A stretch of DNA of 14,532 bases from contig JACZXR010000014.1 of assembly GCA_022571535.1 (NCBI GenBank), forward strand, positions 1-14,532, written 5' to 3'. Source of the DNA: Deltaproteobacteria bacterium. Lineage in GTDB: Bacteria; Desulfobacterota; Binatia; UBA9968; CAXXLF01. The position numbers and the translations under genes are program-made. The notes below the pieces were generated by a model. The model was not told where the DNA came from, did not search any database, and saw only the letters and a program-made list of their open reading frames with translations. Below, piece by piece: positions 5,914 through 11,762 of this stretch (position 1 is the stretch's first letter; every line of letters begins with the position of its first letter).

Positions 5914-8622
5914 ATGGATGCAGTTGCCTCCTGGGCATCCCTGTTGGGGCAGGCCTTTACAGAGCCGAACGTTAGCCGTGCAACACGCACCTATGTTCAC
6001 AGGGGTCGTGATCTCCTCTTGGAGCGCCACCGGACGGGGGCAGGAGGTTATGAGATTGTCTCGGCCTATACGGAGATGATGGACCATCTGATCCTGCACC
6101 TCTTTGAGGGGGCCAGCACGGACTACATGGAGCGCTTCCCCAACTCGAATCCACGTTGCTCACTGATAGCCTTGGGTGGATTTGGTCGCAGAGAGCTCAA
6201 CCCCCATTCAGACCTCGATCTCCTTTTTTTATACTCCTGGAAGGTGACTCCCTTTCTAGAGTCTGTAGCAGAAAGAATCTGTTATGCCCTGTGGGATTCT
6301 GGTCTTCAGGTTGGCCATGCTATGCGGAGCATCGCAGAGTCCATTCGTCTTGGTAACAAGGATATGAAAGTCAAGACGGCTATGATCGATACCCGTTACC
6401 TGTGTGGAGACCGTCAGCTTTATGATAATTTTGAAAGTGCCGAGAGGGAGTGTTTCCATAGTGGGAATGGAGATCGTTTCATTCGTAAGAAGCTCGAGGA
6501 GAACCGGTTCCGGCACGAGCGCTATGGCGAGTCCGTGTATCTGTTGGAACCAGACATTAAAGAAGGCGAAGGGGGATTACGGGATATTCACACGGCACTG
6601 TGGATCTCCAAGGTCAGATGGGGAGTAAAGGACCTGAACGAACTGGAATTTCAGGGGTTGTTGAGTCCAAAAGATCTTTCTGAGCTGAAAGGCTCGCAGG
6701 ATTTTCTCTGGCGGGTTAGGAATGAACTCCACTTTGTCTCTGGAAAACACCAAGATCAGCTTACTTTTGAAGAGCAGGAGAGAGTCGCAATTGCCCTTGG
6801 TTTTAAAGATGATCGGACCGTTAAAGGGGTGGAGTCCTTTATGCGGACCTATTATCTTCATGCCGCTCGGATTAGTCGATTGGCCTCCTCCATCAACCAT
6901 CGAGCGACGGATATCTCTGATGCTTATCAGCGAAAGGGCGTGTCACCTGGTAGGGCAATCCGTGATGGGGTCCACATCACCAAGGGTGTGCTGTGGGTTT
7001 CCAATACGGCCATCTTCGATGAGCACCCGGAGAACCTGATCTCTATATTCGCAGAGTCGCAGAGATATCGGGCCGAGGTCGGCCATAGTACCCGTGAGCT
7101 TATCCGTAAGCACCTTGGTATCATTGATAACCGCTTTCGCCGCTCTGCAGCACCAGCTGCAATGTTTCTGCAAATCCTAAAGGGCAAAGAGCGGGTCTAT
7201 GAGACCCTGCTCGATATGCACCGCTCCGGGGTTTTAGATGCTTTTATGCCGGAATTTGGCGATCTCCTGTGCATGGTCCAGCACGATTTCTACCACATTT
7301 TCACGGTAGACCAACACTCCCTGCGAGCAATAAAGGAATTCGAGCGCTTGAAGGCTGGGGAATTCAAGGATTCTCTTCCCCTGCTGACACAACTCGCTCG
7401 TGAGGTGGATAAATTTGAGGTGCTTCTCCTCGGGATACTATTCCATGACATCGGCAAAGGACAGGGCGGAAACCATTCGAAGATCGGAAGCCGTATCGCA
7501 AAAAAAATTGCCCGCAGGCTGCGTCTCAACGTCGATGATATTTTACAGTTAGAGTTCCTCGTCCGGGCTCACCTTCAGCTCTCTCATACGGCCTACCGCC
7601 GGGATATCGAGGATGAAACACAGGTCGTCGATTTCGCCCTGTCCATCGGCAGCATAAGCAACTTGAAAATGCTCTACCTGCTTACTTACAGTGACACCAG
7701 GGCCGTTGGACCCGAGGTCTGGAACAACTGGAAGGGTTCACTATTGGAAGACCTTTATGTCCGTGCCCTGAGGGTCTTGGAAGAGTTGGAAAAAGGTCAG
7801 TTCCAAAGAGGCGATAGGCGATCGAAAGTCCGCCGTATTCAGGGACGACTCAAACGCCGCCTCTCCCGGCAATTCACTCCGGAAAGGGTCCGCCGTTTTG
7901 TTGAGAACATGCCTGAAAGATATTTTCTTACAACCCCTGAGGAGGAAATGCCTTTCCACTTTGGAATTATGGAGCAGTATTCAGATCAAGCGTTTCTCAG
8001 CAGCGTGCGTCATTTTCCTGAAAACGAGTACAGCGAGATGGTTATTTGCACCAAAGACCGGCCGGGGCTCTTTGCTCTAATTACCGGGGTCTTTGCCGCC
8101 ATGGGGATGGACATCCTGAGCGCACGGATTACGACTCGGAAAGATGGCTTAATCCTGGATGTGTTCCGGATCTCTCATTTAGGCAAATCCGAGGTCGTCA
8201 TGGAGCCTGAGAGATGGACCAGGATTCAATCTACACTGGAACGTGTTCTGACGGAACCGGTTGATATTACACGCCTGGTTGGGGTAGCAGGACAGCCCTT
8301 ACTCTTTAAAAGGAGGGCTCGAAAGGTTCCCACAGTCATTCACATTGATAATGAGACCTCGGAGAACTTCACTGTTTTGGAGATTTATGCCCAGGATCGT
8401 GTTGGTGTTCTGTTTACGATTACCCACGCACTGCACCAACTTGGGGCCTCTATCCACGTGGCCATGATATCGACCAACGTAGACCAGGTGACTGACGTCT
8501 TTTACGTGACAGATGAAGACGGAGAGAAAATTCAAGACAAGAAACGGCTGGAGACAATTCGGCAGGCCCTTTATCGGAGCCTTCTCGCAGAAGATGAAAG
8601 AATCGCTCAATCTGCACATTGA
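5914..8622 (+). CDS. glnD: Bifunctional uridylyltransferase/uridylyl-removing enzyme GlnD
   Basis: This 902-residue nitrogen sensor attaches and removes UMP on PII proteins (GlnB/GlnK) according to glutamine level. The nucleotidyltransferase domain is clear: ALGGFGRRELNPHSDLDLLF near 87-106, with the paired Asp100 and Asp102. The KEGEGGLRDIHTALW block near 216-230 is characteristic of GlnD. The uridylyl-removing HD domain shows His467-containing FTVDQHSL and ILFHDIGKG near 508-516 (His511-Asp512). Two C-terminal ACT domains bind glutamine, starting near 708 (EMVICTKDRPGLFALITGVF) and 819 (FTVLEIYAQDRVGVLFTITH). The length matches the family (E. coli about 890). All core residues are present. 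The ribosome-binding site is weak (AAAGGA 15 bases upstream), suggesting coupling to the amidase gene. The last 29 bases overlap xerD. Confidence 0.97.
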   Translation: MDAVASWASLLGQAFTEPNVSRATRTYVHRGRDLLLERHRTGAGGYEIVSAYTEMMDHLILHLFEGASTDYMERFPNSNPRCSLIALGGFGRRELNPHSDLDLLFLYSWKVTPFLESVAERICYALWDSGLQVGHAMRSIAESIRLGNKDMKVKTAMIDTRYLCGDRQLYDNFESAERECFHSGNGDRFIRKKLEENRFRHERYGESVYLLEPDIKEGEGGLRDIHTALWISKVRWGVKDLNELEFQGLLSPKDLSELKGSQDFLWRVRNELHFVSGKHQDQLTFEEQERVAIALGFKDDRTVKGVESFMRTYYLHAARISRLASSINHRATDISDAYQRKGVSPGRAIRDGVHITKGVLWVSNTAIFDEHPENLISIFAESQRYRAEVGHSTRELIRKHLGIIDNRFRRSAAPAAMFLQILKGKERVYETLLDMHRSGVLDAFMPEFGDLLCMVQHDFYHIFTVDQHSLRAIKEFERLKAGEFKDSLPLLTQLAREVDKFEVLLLGILFHDIGKGQGGNHSKIGSRIAKKIARRLRLNVDDILQLEFLVRAHLQLSHTAYRRDIEDETQVVDFALSIGSISNLKMLYLLTYSDTRAVGPEVWNNWKGSLLEDLYVRALRVLEELEKGQFQRGDRRSKVRRIQGRLKRRLSRQFTPERVRRFVENMPERYFLTTPEEEMPFHFGIMEQYSDQAFLSSVRHFPENEYSEMVICTKDRPGLFALITGVFAAMGMDILSARITTRKDGLILDVFRISHLGKSEVVMEPERWTRIQSTLERVLTEPVDITRLVGVAGQPLLFKRRARKVPTVIHIDNETSENFTVLEIYAQDRVGVLFTITHALHQLGASIHVAMISTNVDQVTDVFYVTDEDGEKIQDKKRLETIRQALYRSLLAEDERIAQSAH

Positions 8623-9508
8623 CTCCTTTCTCAACATGCTCGCTGTTGAAAAGGGACTGGCCAGGAACACCCTGGATGCCTATAGCAGGGATCTCAATCG
8701 CCTGGCCAATTTTTTCCAGGCCAAGGGCATCAAGTCTTGGAAAGATGGTCAGGGAAGTCACTTGCGTTCTTATGTATCGTGCCTCCGGCGATCTGGCCTG
8801 GGTGTCCGGTCTGTGGTCCGTAACGTTGTTGTTTTGCGGCAGCTTTACCGATACCTGGAAAAGGAGGAGATTATAGACGAGAGTCCTCTCCCTCAAATTC
8901 TGTTGCCTGCGGAAGCAAGAAAACTACCCCACATCTTGAACCGTGACGAGGTAGAGAAGCTGTTGAATCAGCCGAATCCTCTGGTGTCATCGGGAATGAG
9001 AGATCAGGCGATGCTGGAGCTCCTTTACGCCACGGGACTGCGGGTCTCGGAGCTTGTCTCTCTGCAAACGCAGCAGATTAATTTTGACGGAGATTATCTG
9101 ACCGTGCGAGGAAAAGGGGAGAAGGTTCGGATCATTCCCTTCGGAAGATGGGCCAGGGAACGGCTTCAGCGATACCTAAAGGAGGTCAGATCAAGCTTGC
9201 TGAACGGCAGGACGAGTCGCTTCCTCTTTCTTACCCGTTCGGGGAAAGGCTTTACGCGGCAGGGTTTTTGGAAATTGATTCGGCGCTATGCCTTGGCTGC
9301 AGGGGTTGAGACGAGAGTAACGCCCCATATGCTGCGCCATTCCTTTGCCACTCATCTTTTGGAGGGAGGTGCGGATCTTCGGTCAGTTCAGTCGATGTTG
9401 GGACATGCGGATATCTCTACGACGCAAATCTATACCCACCTCAATCGGACTCACCTCAAGGAGGCCCATCGGCGGTTTCATCCGCGCGAGAGAGCTGACG
9501 GGAAATAG
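8594..9508 (+). CDS. xerD: Site-specific tyrosine recombinase XerD (or XerC)
   Basis: A 304-residue recombinase that, with its partner, resolves chromosome dimers at dif during division. The N-terminal SAM-like core-binding domain covers about 1-95 (LHIDSFLNMLAVEKGLARNT). The catalytic domain follows, with the complete set of active-site residues: Arg150 (ATGLRVSEL), Lys174 (GKGEK), His245 and Arg248 (HMLRHSFATHLL), His271 (LGHADIST) and nucleophile Tyr280 (IYTH). Spacing matches E. coli XerD almost residue for residue. I chose ATG 8594 because MKESLNLHIDSFL begins where family members begin. The open frame extends to an ATG at 8513, but that would add 27 residues buried in glnD. The gene overlaps glnD by 29 bases, implying translational coupling. 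XerD versus XerC cannot be settled from one copy, and no dif-like site was recognised here. Confidence 0.93.
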   Translation: MKESLNLHIDSFLNMLAVEKGLARNTLDAYSRDLNRLANFFQAKGIKSWKDGQGSHLRSYVSCLRRSGLGVRSVVRNVVVLRQLYRYLEKEEIIDESPLPQILLPAEARKLPHILNRDEVEKLLNQPNPLVSSGMRDQAMLELLYATGLRVSELVSLQTQQINFDGDYLTVRGKGEKVRIIPFGRWARERLQRYLKEVRSSLLNGRTSRFLFLTRSGKGFTRQGFWKLIRRYALAAGVETRVTPHMLRHSFATHLLEGGADLRSVQSMLGHADISTTQIYTHLNRTHLKEAHRRFHPRERADGK

Positions 9509-9550
9509 CGAGAGTGAGGTGAGAGGAGGAATAGTTGGTTGGGTTTCGTC

Positions 9551-9570
9551 CTTTCGGGAATTCCCGAAAG
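9551..9570. repeat. Perfect 20-bp palindrome downstream of xerD
   Basis: CTTTCGGGAATTCCCGAAAG is its own reverse complement. It lies 43 bp after the xerD stop. It could be a protein-binding operator or, in RNA, a tight hairpin. It has no U-run, so it is not an ordinary terminator. Its inner 14 bases recur inside the sirtuin gene at 9962-9975. Confidence 0.7.
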
Positions 9571-9589
9571 CGGTAAGGGGTAATTTAAT

Positions 9590-9786
9590 GTACATCCCGC
9601 CTCTTGAGGCGGGTACAAAACCGATGGGGTTTCCAAAGGGGAGAAGCGGCAGCTCTCCCCTTTGGTCGAACACAGGGATTCAAACCTCGTGTTCGATATA
9701 ACTTGATTTGAAAAGTGGGTAATACCCGGCACTTTAACAAGGGCATCGGGTCGACAAGCCAGACCACCGGTGCCTTTTGATTTTTT
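9590..9786 (+). ncRNA. Candidate structured leader or small RNA between xerD and the sirtuin gene
   Basis: About 200 bases made almost wholly of successive hairpins. In order: CCCGCCTC/GAGGCGGG (9596-9603 with 9606-9613); a perfect 12-bp stem CCAAAGGGGAGA/TCTCCCCTTTGG (9633-9644 with 9654-9665, nine-base loop); TCGAACAC/GTGTTCGA (9666-9673 with 9689-9696), which extends inward to a seven-base loop; AAAGTG/CACTTT (9712-9717 with 9730-9735); and the U-tailed terminator at 9739-9786. No coding frame explains it. It may be a small RNA, a 3' untranslated region of the xerD message, or an attenuator before the sirtuin gene. I recognise no known RNA family (no RNase P, SRP, tmRNA, 6S or riboswitch core). 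Confidence 0.4.
9739..9786 (+). terminator. Intrinsic terminator after the merR-mutS-amidase-glnD-xerD run
   Basis: GGCATCGG (9742-9749) pairs with CCGGTGCC (9767-9774) with one G-T pair. The stem can extend through AAG/TTT at its base. It is followed by TTTTGATTTTTT (9775-9786). This is the only convincing intrinsic terminator in the window and closes the upstream run, or terminates a leader transcript of the sirtuin gene. Confidence 0.7.
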
Positions 9787-9790
9787 GGGT

Positions 9791-9811
9791 TTCACCGGAA
9801 ATCTTGGTGAA
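9791..9811 (+). other. Small hairpin between the terminator and the sirtuin gene
   Basis: TTCACC (9791-9796) and GGTGAA (9806-9811) form a perfect six-base stem with a nine-base loop, directly after the terminator U-tail. Its role is unknown; it may be part of the sirtuin leader. Confidence 0.3.
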
Positions 9812-9855
9812 GATGCAAGATGAGTAATTTCAACTTTCTAGACCTGCCCTCGGCA

Positions 9856-9873
9856 CTTGCAGGAAGGTGCAAG
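9856..9873 (+). promoter_or_regulatory. Hairpin presenting the sirtuin ribosome-binding site in its loop
   Basis: CTTGCA (9856-9861) and TGCAAG (9868-9873) pair perfectly around the six-base loop GGAAGG (9862-9867), which is the Shine-Dalgarno sequence. ATG follows at 9875. This RBS also decides the start: ATG 9875 is well spaced, whereas the upstream TTG at 9857 lies inside the hairpin. Confidence 0.5.
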
Positions 9874-9874
9874 G

Positions 9875-10672
9875 ATGAATGAACTTATTAAAAGGGCGGC
9901 GGAGGATCTTGTTAAAAGCAAATATGCTATATCCCTAACTGGCGCAGGCATTTCTACTGAATCGGGAATTCCCGATTTTCGTGGACCTTCAGGAATCTGG
10001 ACGAAAAATCCTGATGCGGAAAGAAAAGCTTACGAGCGTTACGATAGATTCAAAAGGAATCCTAAAGAATATTGGGAGGAAAGGCTAAGCGGTCCTTCCT
10101 TGTTAGGAGATTTAGAAAAAGTGCTGCCTAATGCCGGACATGATGCCTTGGCGGAACTGGAGAGCCTGGGAGTTCTAAAATGTATTGTTACTCAAAATAT
10201 TGACAATCTCCACCAAAGAGCAGGGAGTAAAAAGGTTTTGGATTATCATGGGAATGCGTTTATTTTGAGATGCTTCTCTTGCAACGCCAGATATGACCTC
10301 AAGGAATTTGATATAGAGGAGTTGAGGAGAGCAGATCAATTACCCCCTGTTTGTAAAGAATGTGGAGGAGTAATAAAATCAGATGTTGTTCATTTTAACG
10401 AGCCGATTCCTTCGGATGTTGCTGGCAAAAGTGTGGAAGAAGCGGAGATTTGCGATTTGATGTTGATTTGTGGTACATCAGCGGTTGTCTTTCCTTTTGC
10501 GAATTTACCCAGAATAGCCAAGGTTCGCAGTCGTACCGTTTTAATTGAAATCAACGCTGAACCCACCCCTCTTACTGAAGAAGGAATATCGGAATACCTA
10601 ATCCAAGGAAAGACTGGACATGTTCTGCCGAATATTGTTGAAGAAGTTAAAAAATTGCCCTCCCTTCCCTAG
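9875..10672 (+). CDS. Sirtuin, NAD-dependent protein deacylase (SIR2/CobB family)
   Basis: A 265-residue soluble enzyme that removes acyl groups from lysines, consuming NAD+ and forming nicotinamide and O-acyl-ADP-ribose. Motifs in order: GAGISTESGIPDFRGPSGIW (23-42, NAD binding), TQNIDNLHQRAG (106-117), catalytic His125 in DYHGN, a zinc ribbon with Cys133/Cys136 and Cys160/Cys163, VVHFNEPIP (171-179), and GTSAVVFPFANLP (200-212). The full zinc set and catalytic histidine indicate an active deacylase rather than one of the phage-defence SIR2 NADases, which lack this small CobB-like form. Codon use is visibly richer in A and T than in the flanking housekeeping genes (many AAA, GAA, ATT, TTT codons), a sign of acquisition. 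It stands alone between a hairpin-rich leader and a repeat-bearing spacer. Confidence 0.93.
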   Translation: MNELIKRAAEDLVKSKYAISLTGAGISTESGIPDFRGPSGIWTKNPDAERKAYERYDRFKRNPKEYWEERLSGPSLLGDLEKVLPNAGHDALAELESLGVLKCIVTQNIDNLHQRAGSKKVLDYHGNAFILRCFSCNARYDLKEFDIEELRRADQLPPVCKECGGVIKSDVVHFNEPIPSDVAGKSVEEAEICDLMLICGTSAVVFPFANLPRIAKVRSRTVLIEINAEPTPLTEEGISEYLIQGKTGHVLPNIVEEVKKLPSLP

Positions 10673-10713
10673 ACTACCTTGAGCCGTAAAAGTTTTTCTC
10701 AAACTATTTAAAG

Positions 10714-10725
10714 AGAGGCTCCTCT
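10714..10725 (+). other. Short GC hairpin after the sirtuin gene
   Basis: AGAGG (10714-10718) and CCTCT (10721-10725) can pair across a two-base gap, followed by GTTT. It is a possible weak terminator, but the stem is short and the U-run poor. Confidence 0.2.
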
Positions 10726-10745
10726 GTTTCGTCCCACATGCTTGG

Positions 10746-10764
10746 ACCCCTTTTTGAGGGGGGT
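10746..10764. repeat. REP-like G-rich hairpin segment
   Basis: ACCCC (10746-10750) pairs with GGGGT (10760-10764). The following GGTAATTCGGGGGACACA stretch (10762-10779) resembles short G-rich palindromic repeats that I recall seeing near REP-associated transposases in other genomes. No transposase is present here. Family membership is from memory and unverified. Confidence 0.3.
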
Positions 10765-10873
10765 AATTCGGGGGACACAATACCGTTTTCCCTTGAGTTT
10801 GGTTAAGCTGGGATGGCCGGACAAAAAGGGCTAATAAGAATCTCAATGAAGTCCCCAGATGTCAGGGAATCCT

Positions 10874-10900
10874 TCTGACCCGTATTGGAATAGGGTCAGG
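10874..10900. repeat. Hairpin CTGACCC..GGGTCAG in the sirtuin-antitoxin spacer
   Basis: CTGACCC (10875-10881) and GGGTCAG (10893-10899) pair perfectly. The inner TATT/AATA also pair, leaving a single bulged G. The right arm can instead pair with CCTGA at 10908-10912, so the two folds are mutually exclusive. There is no U-run. It directly precedes the nested inverted-repeat element. Confidence 0.4.
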
Positions 10901-10909
10901 CATAACCCC

Positions 10910-11043
10910 TGATTCTGCCGACAAACTCCTCCATCGAACCTATTCGTCATTCTGAGCAGAGCGAAGAATCTCATGTTTTCCCAGACTTGAGACCCTTCAC
11001 TTCGTTCAGGGTGACAACCAAAGACCGTTTCTCAGCAGAATCA
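10910..11043. repeat. Nested imperfect inverted repeat, MITE-like (134 bp)
   Basis: The outer arms are TGATTCTGCCGACAAAC (10910-10926) and GTTTCTCAGCAGAATCA (11027-11043), complementary at 15 of 17 positions. Inside them lie 27-base arms at 10946-10972 and 10989-11015, separated by 16 bases. These are of the TCATTCTGAGC..GCGAAGAATCTC type against GAGACCCTTCACTTCG..GGGTGAC, with about six mismatches. The inner pair resembles a palindromic repeat often seen in environmental bacterial genomes; that is recollection, not a search. There is no coding sequence. A non-autonomous mobile element or a bidirectional RNA hairpin are both possible. Confidence 0.55.
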
Positions 11044-11075
11044 CCCCTCTGGCTAACTATCGGCAATTTTTCTTC

Positions 11076-11103
11076 TTGACTTAAATATAGGTTTAGATAC
11101 ATA
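11076..11103 (+). promoter_or_regulatory. Candidate promoter of the toxin-antitoxin pair
   Basis: TTGACT (11076-11081) is followed after 16 bases by TACATA (11098-11103), with an AT-rich spacer. The -10 is weak. It lies about 30 bp before the antitoxin ATG, where antitoxin-toxin complexes normally bind to autoregulate. No clear operator palindrome is seen. Confidence 0.3.
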
Positions 11104-11134
11104 CTTGGACATAAACTAAAACAGGGTTGCTCAG

Positions 11135-11419
11135 ATGGAAAAAATCATTCCTATTTCGGAGCTGCAGAGTCAGGCGAAGAGAATTATCGAGGGCGTCAAG
11201 CAGACGCGGGACCCGGTGATCATTACGCAGAGGGGGAGACCGGCAGCCTTGCTGGTGAACTATGAAGATTACGAGGGAATGGTTGCCACGCTGGAAGAGA
11301 TGAGCCAGCCCGATTGGAGAGAGAGGTTGGTCGAAGCCGAGCGTGATTCAAGAGCCGGAAAGGGTATGGAGTTAGAGGAGTTTAAAGCCAAAAGAGCGAA
11401 GCGTGCCAAGAAAGGTTAA
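11135..11419 (+). CDS. Phd/YefM-family antitoxin
   Basis: A 94-residue antitoxin. The N-terminal Phd/YefM DNA-binding fold is recognisable: IPISELQSQAKRIIEGVKQT near 5-24, then DPVIITQRGRPAALLVNYED near 26-45 and YEGMVATLEEM. The C-terminus (about 60-94) is charged and probably disordered until it wraps around the toxin, ending in a lysine/arginine/alanine-rich tail (FKAKRAKRAKKG). In this family the N-terminal part dimerises on the operator and the C-terminal part neutralises the toxin. The last 17 bases overlap the toxin gene, the usual arrangement that couples synthesis. The ATG is preceded by AGGG about ten bases upstream. Confidence 0.87.
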   Translation: MEKIIPISELQSQAKRIIEGVKQTRDPVIITQRGRPAALLVNYEDYEGMVATLEEMSQPDWRERLVEAERDSRAGKGMELEEFKAKRAKRAKKG

Positions 11420-11684
11420 ACTCCTCCCGCGGGCACAAAGGGAACTTGAAGGCCTTCCTTATGCCATTCAAGATCAGATCGTTGCCAAATTGGAACTCCT
11501 GCGCGATTTTCCAGAGATGGGAATAGCGATGTTTGATGCCTTTCTGGGTTACCGTGCACTCTTGGCAGCCAGAAATACCTACCGCATCATCTACCGAATC
11601 GTCTCTTATGATTTAATCGAGATCGCCTATATACGGCACTGCGCTCGCCAGACTCGCTTCCGGTTGATAAGAGGTGAAGAGTAG
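11403..11684 (+). CDS. RelE/ParE-superfamily toxin
   Basis: A 93-residue basic protein with the RelE/ParE layout. It begins with a short strand (RKVKLLPRAQRELEGLP), followed by two helices (AIQDQIVAKLELLRDFPEMG). The strand core GYRALLAARNTYRIIYRIV spans about 49-67 and includes Arg51, Tyr60-Arg61 and Tyr64-Arg65. IEIAYIRHCARQTRF follows, with His79. These basic and aromatic residues are those used by RelE-type mRNA interferases. ParE-type gyrase poisons have the same fold, so the target is not settled. It starts at GTG 11403 inside the antitoxin gene with no strong ribosome-binding site, which fits translational coupling and lower toxin yield. Confidence 0.87.
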   Translation: MPRKVKLLPRAQRELEGLPYAIQDQIVAKLELLRDFPEMGIAMFDAFLGYRALLAARNTYRIIYRIVSYDLIEIAYIRHCARQTRFRLIRGEE

Positions 11685-11727
11685 AGAAAAGCGGGACCTA
11701 TGAAAGTACCAAGCTCGGCCTTTATTC

Positions 11728-11756
11728 TTGTGTTTTCGTATGTCGTACCGTATTAA
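11728..11756 (+). promoter_or_regulatory. Candidate promoter for the M50 protease-trpS-scpAB run
   Basis: TTGTGT (11728-11733), 17 bases, then TATTAA (11751-11756, four of six matches). Transcription would start near 11763, which is the ATG of the next gene, so the message could be leaderless. The -35 is weak, and read-through from the toxin gene is an alternative. Confidence 0.3.
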
Positions 11757-11762
11757 AAGACG

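Noticed and set aside
8513..8593. 27-residue N-terminal extension of the XerD frame back to ATG 8513
   Set aside because: It lies wholly within the GlnD ACT domain, and the extra residues do not look like the start of a Xer protein.
9551..9570. The 20-bp palindrome as a dif site for XerCD
   Set aside because: dif has two different 11-bp arms around a short central region, and this sequence is a perfectly symmetric 20-mer without that layout.
9666..9696. A stem with a seven-base ATTCAAA loop that looks like the anticodon arm of a UCA-reading (selenocysteine) tRNA
   Set aside because: No acceptor stem, D arm, T arm or long variable arm can be placed around it, and the stem is 12 bp with a mismatch. 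It is treated as one hairpin of the structured region.
9875..10672. Sirtuin plus nearby toxin-antitoxin as an anti-phage SIR2 defence system
   Set aside because: The protein is a compact CobB-like deacylase with a full zinc ribbon and no partner domain or effector gene. The toxin-antitoxin pair is separated by 460 bp of repeats with its own promoter candidate.
10910..11043. CRISPR array or insertion-sequence end
   Set aside because: There is no regularly spaced direct repeat and no transposase frame. The structure is a single nested inverted repeat.
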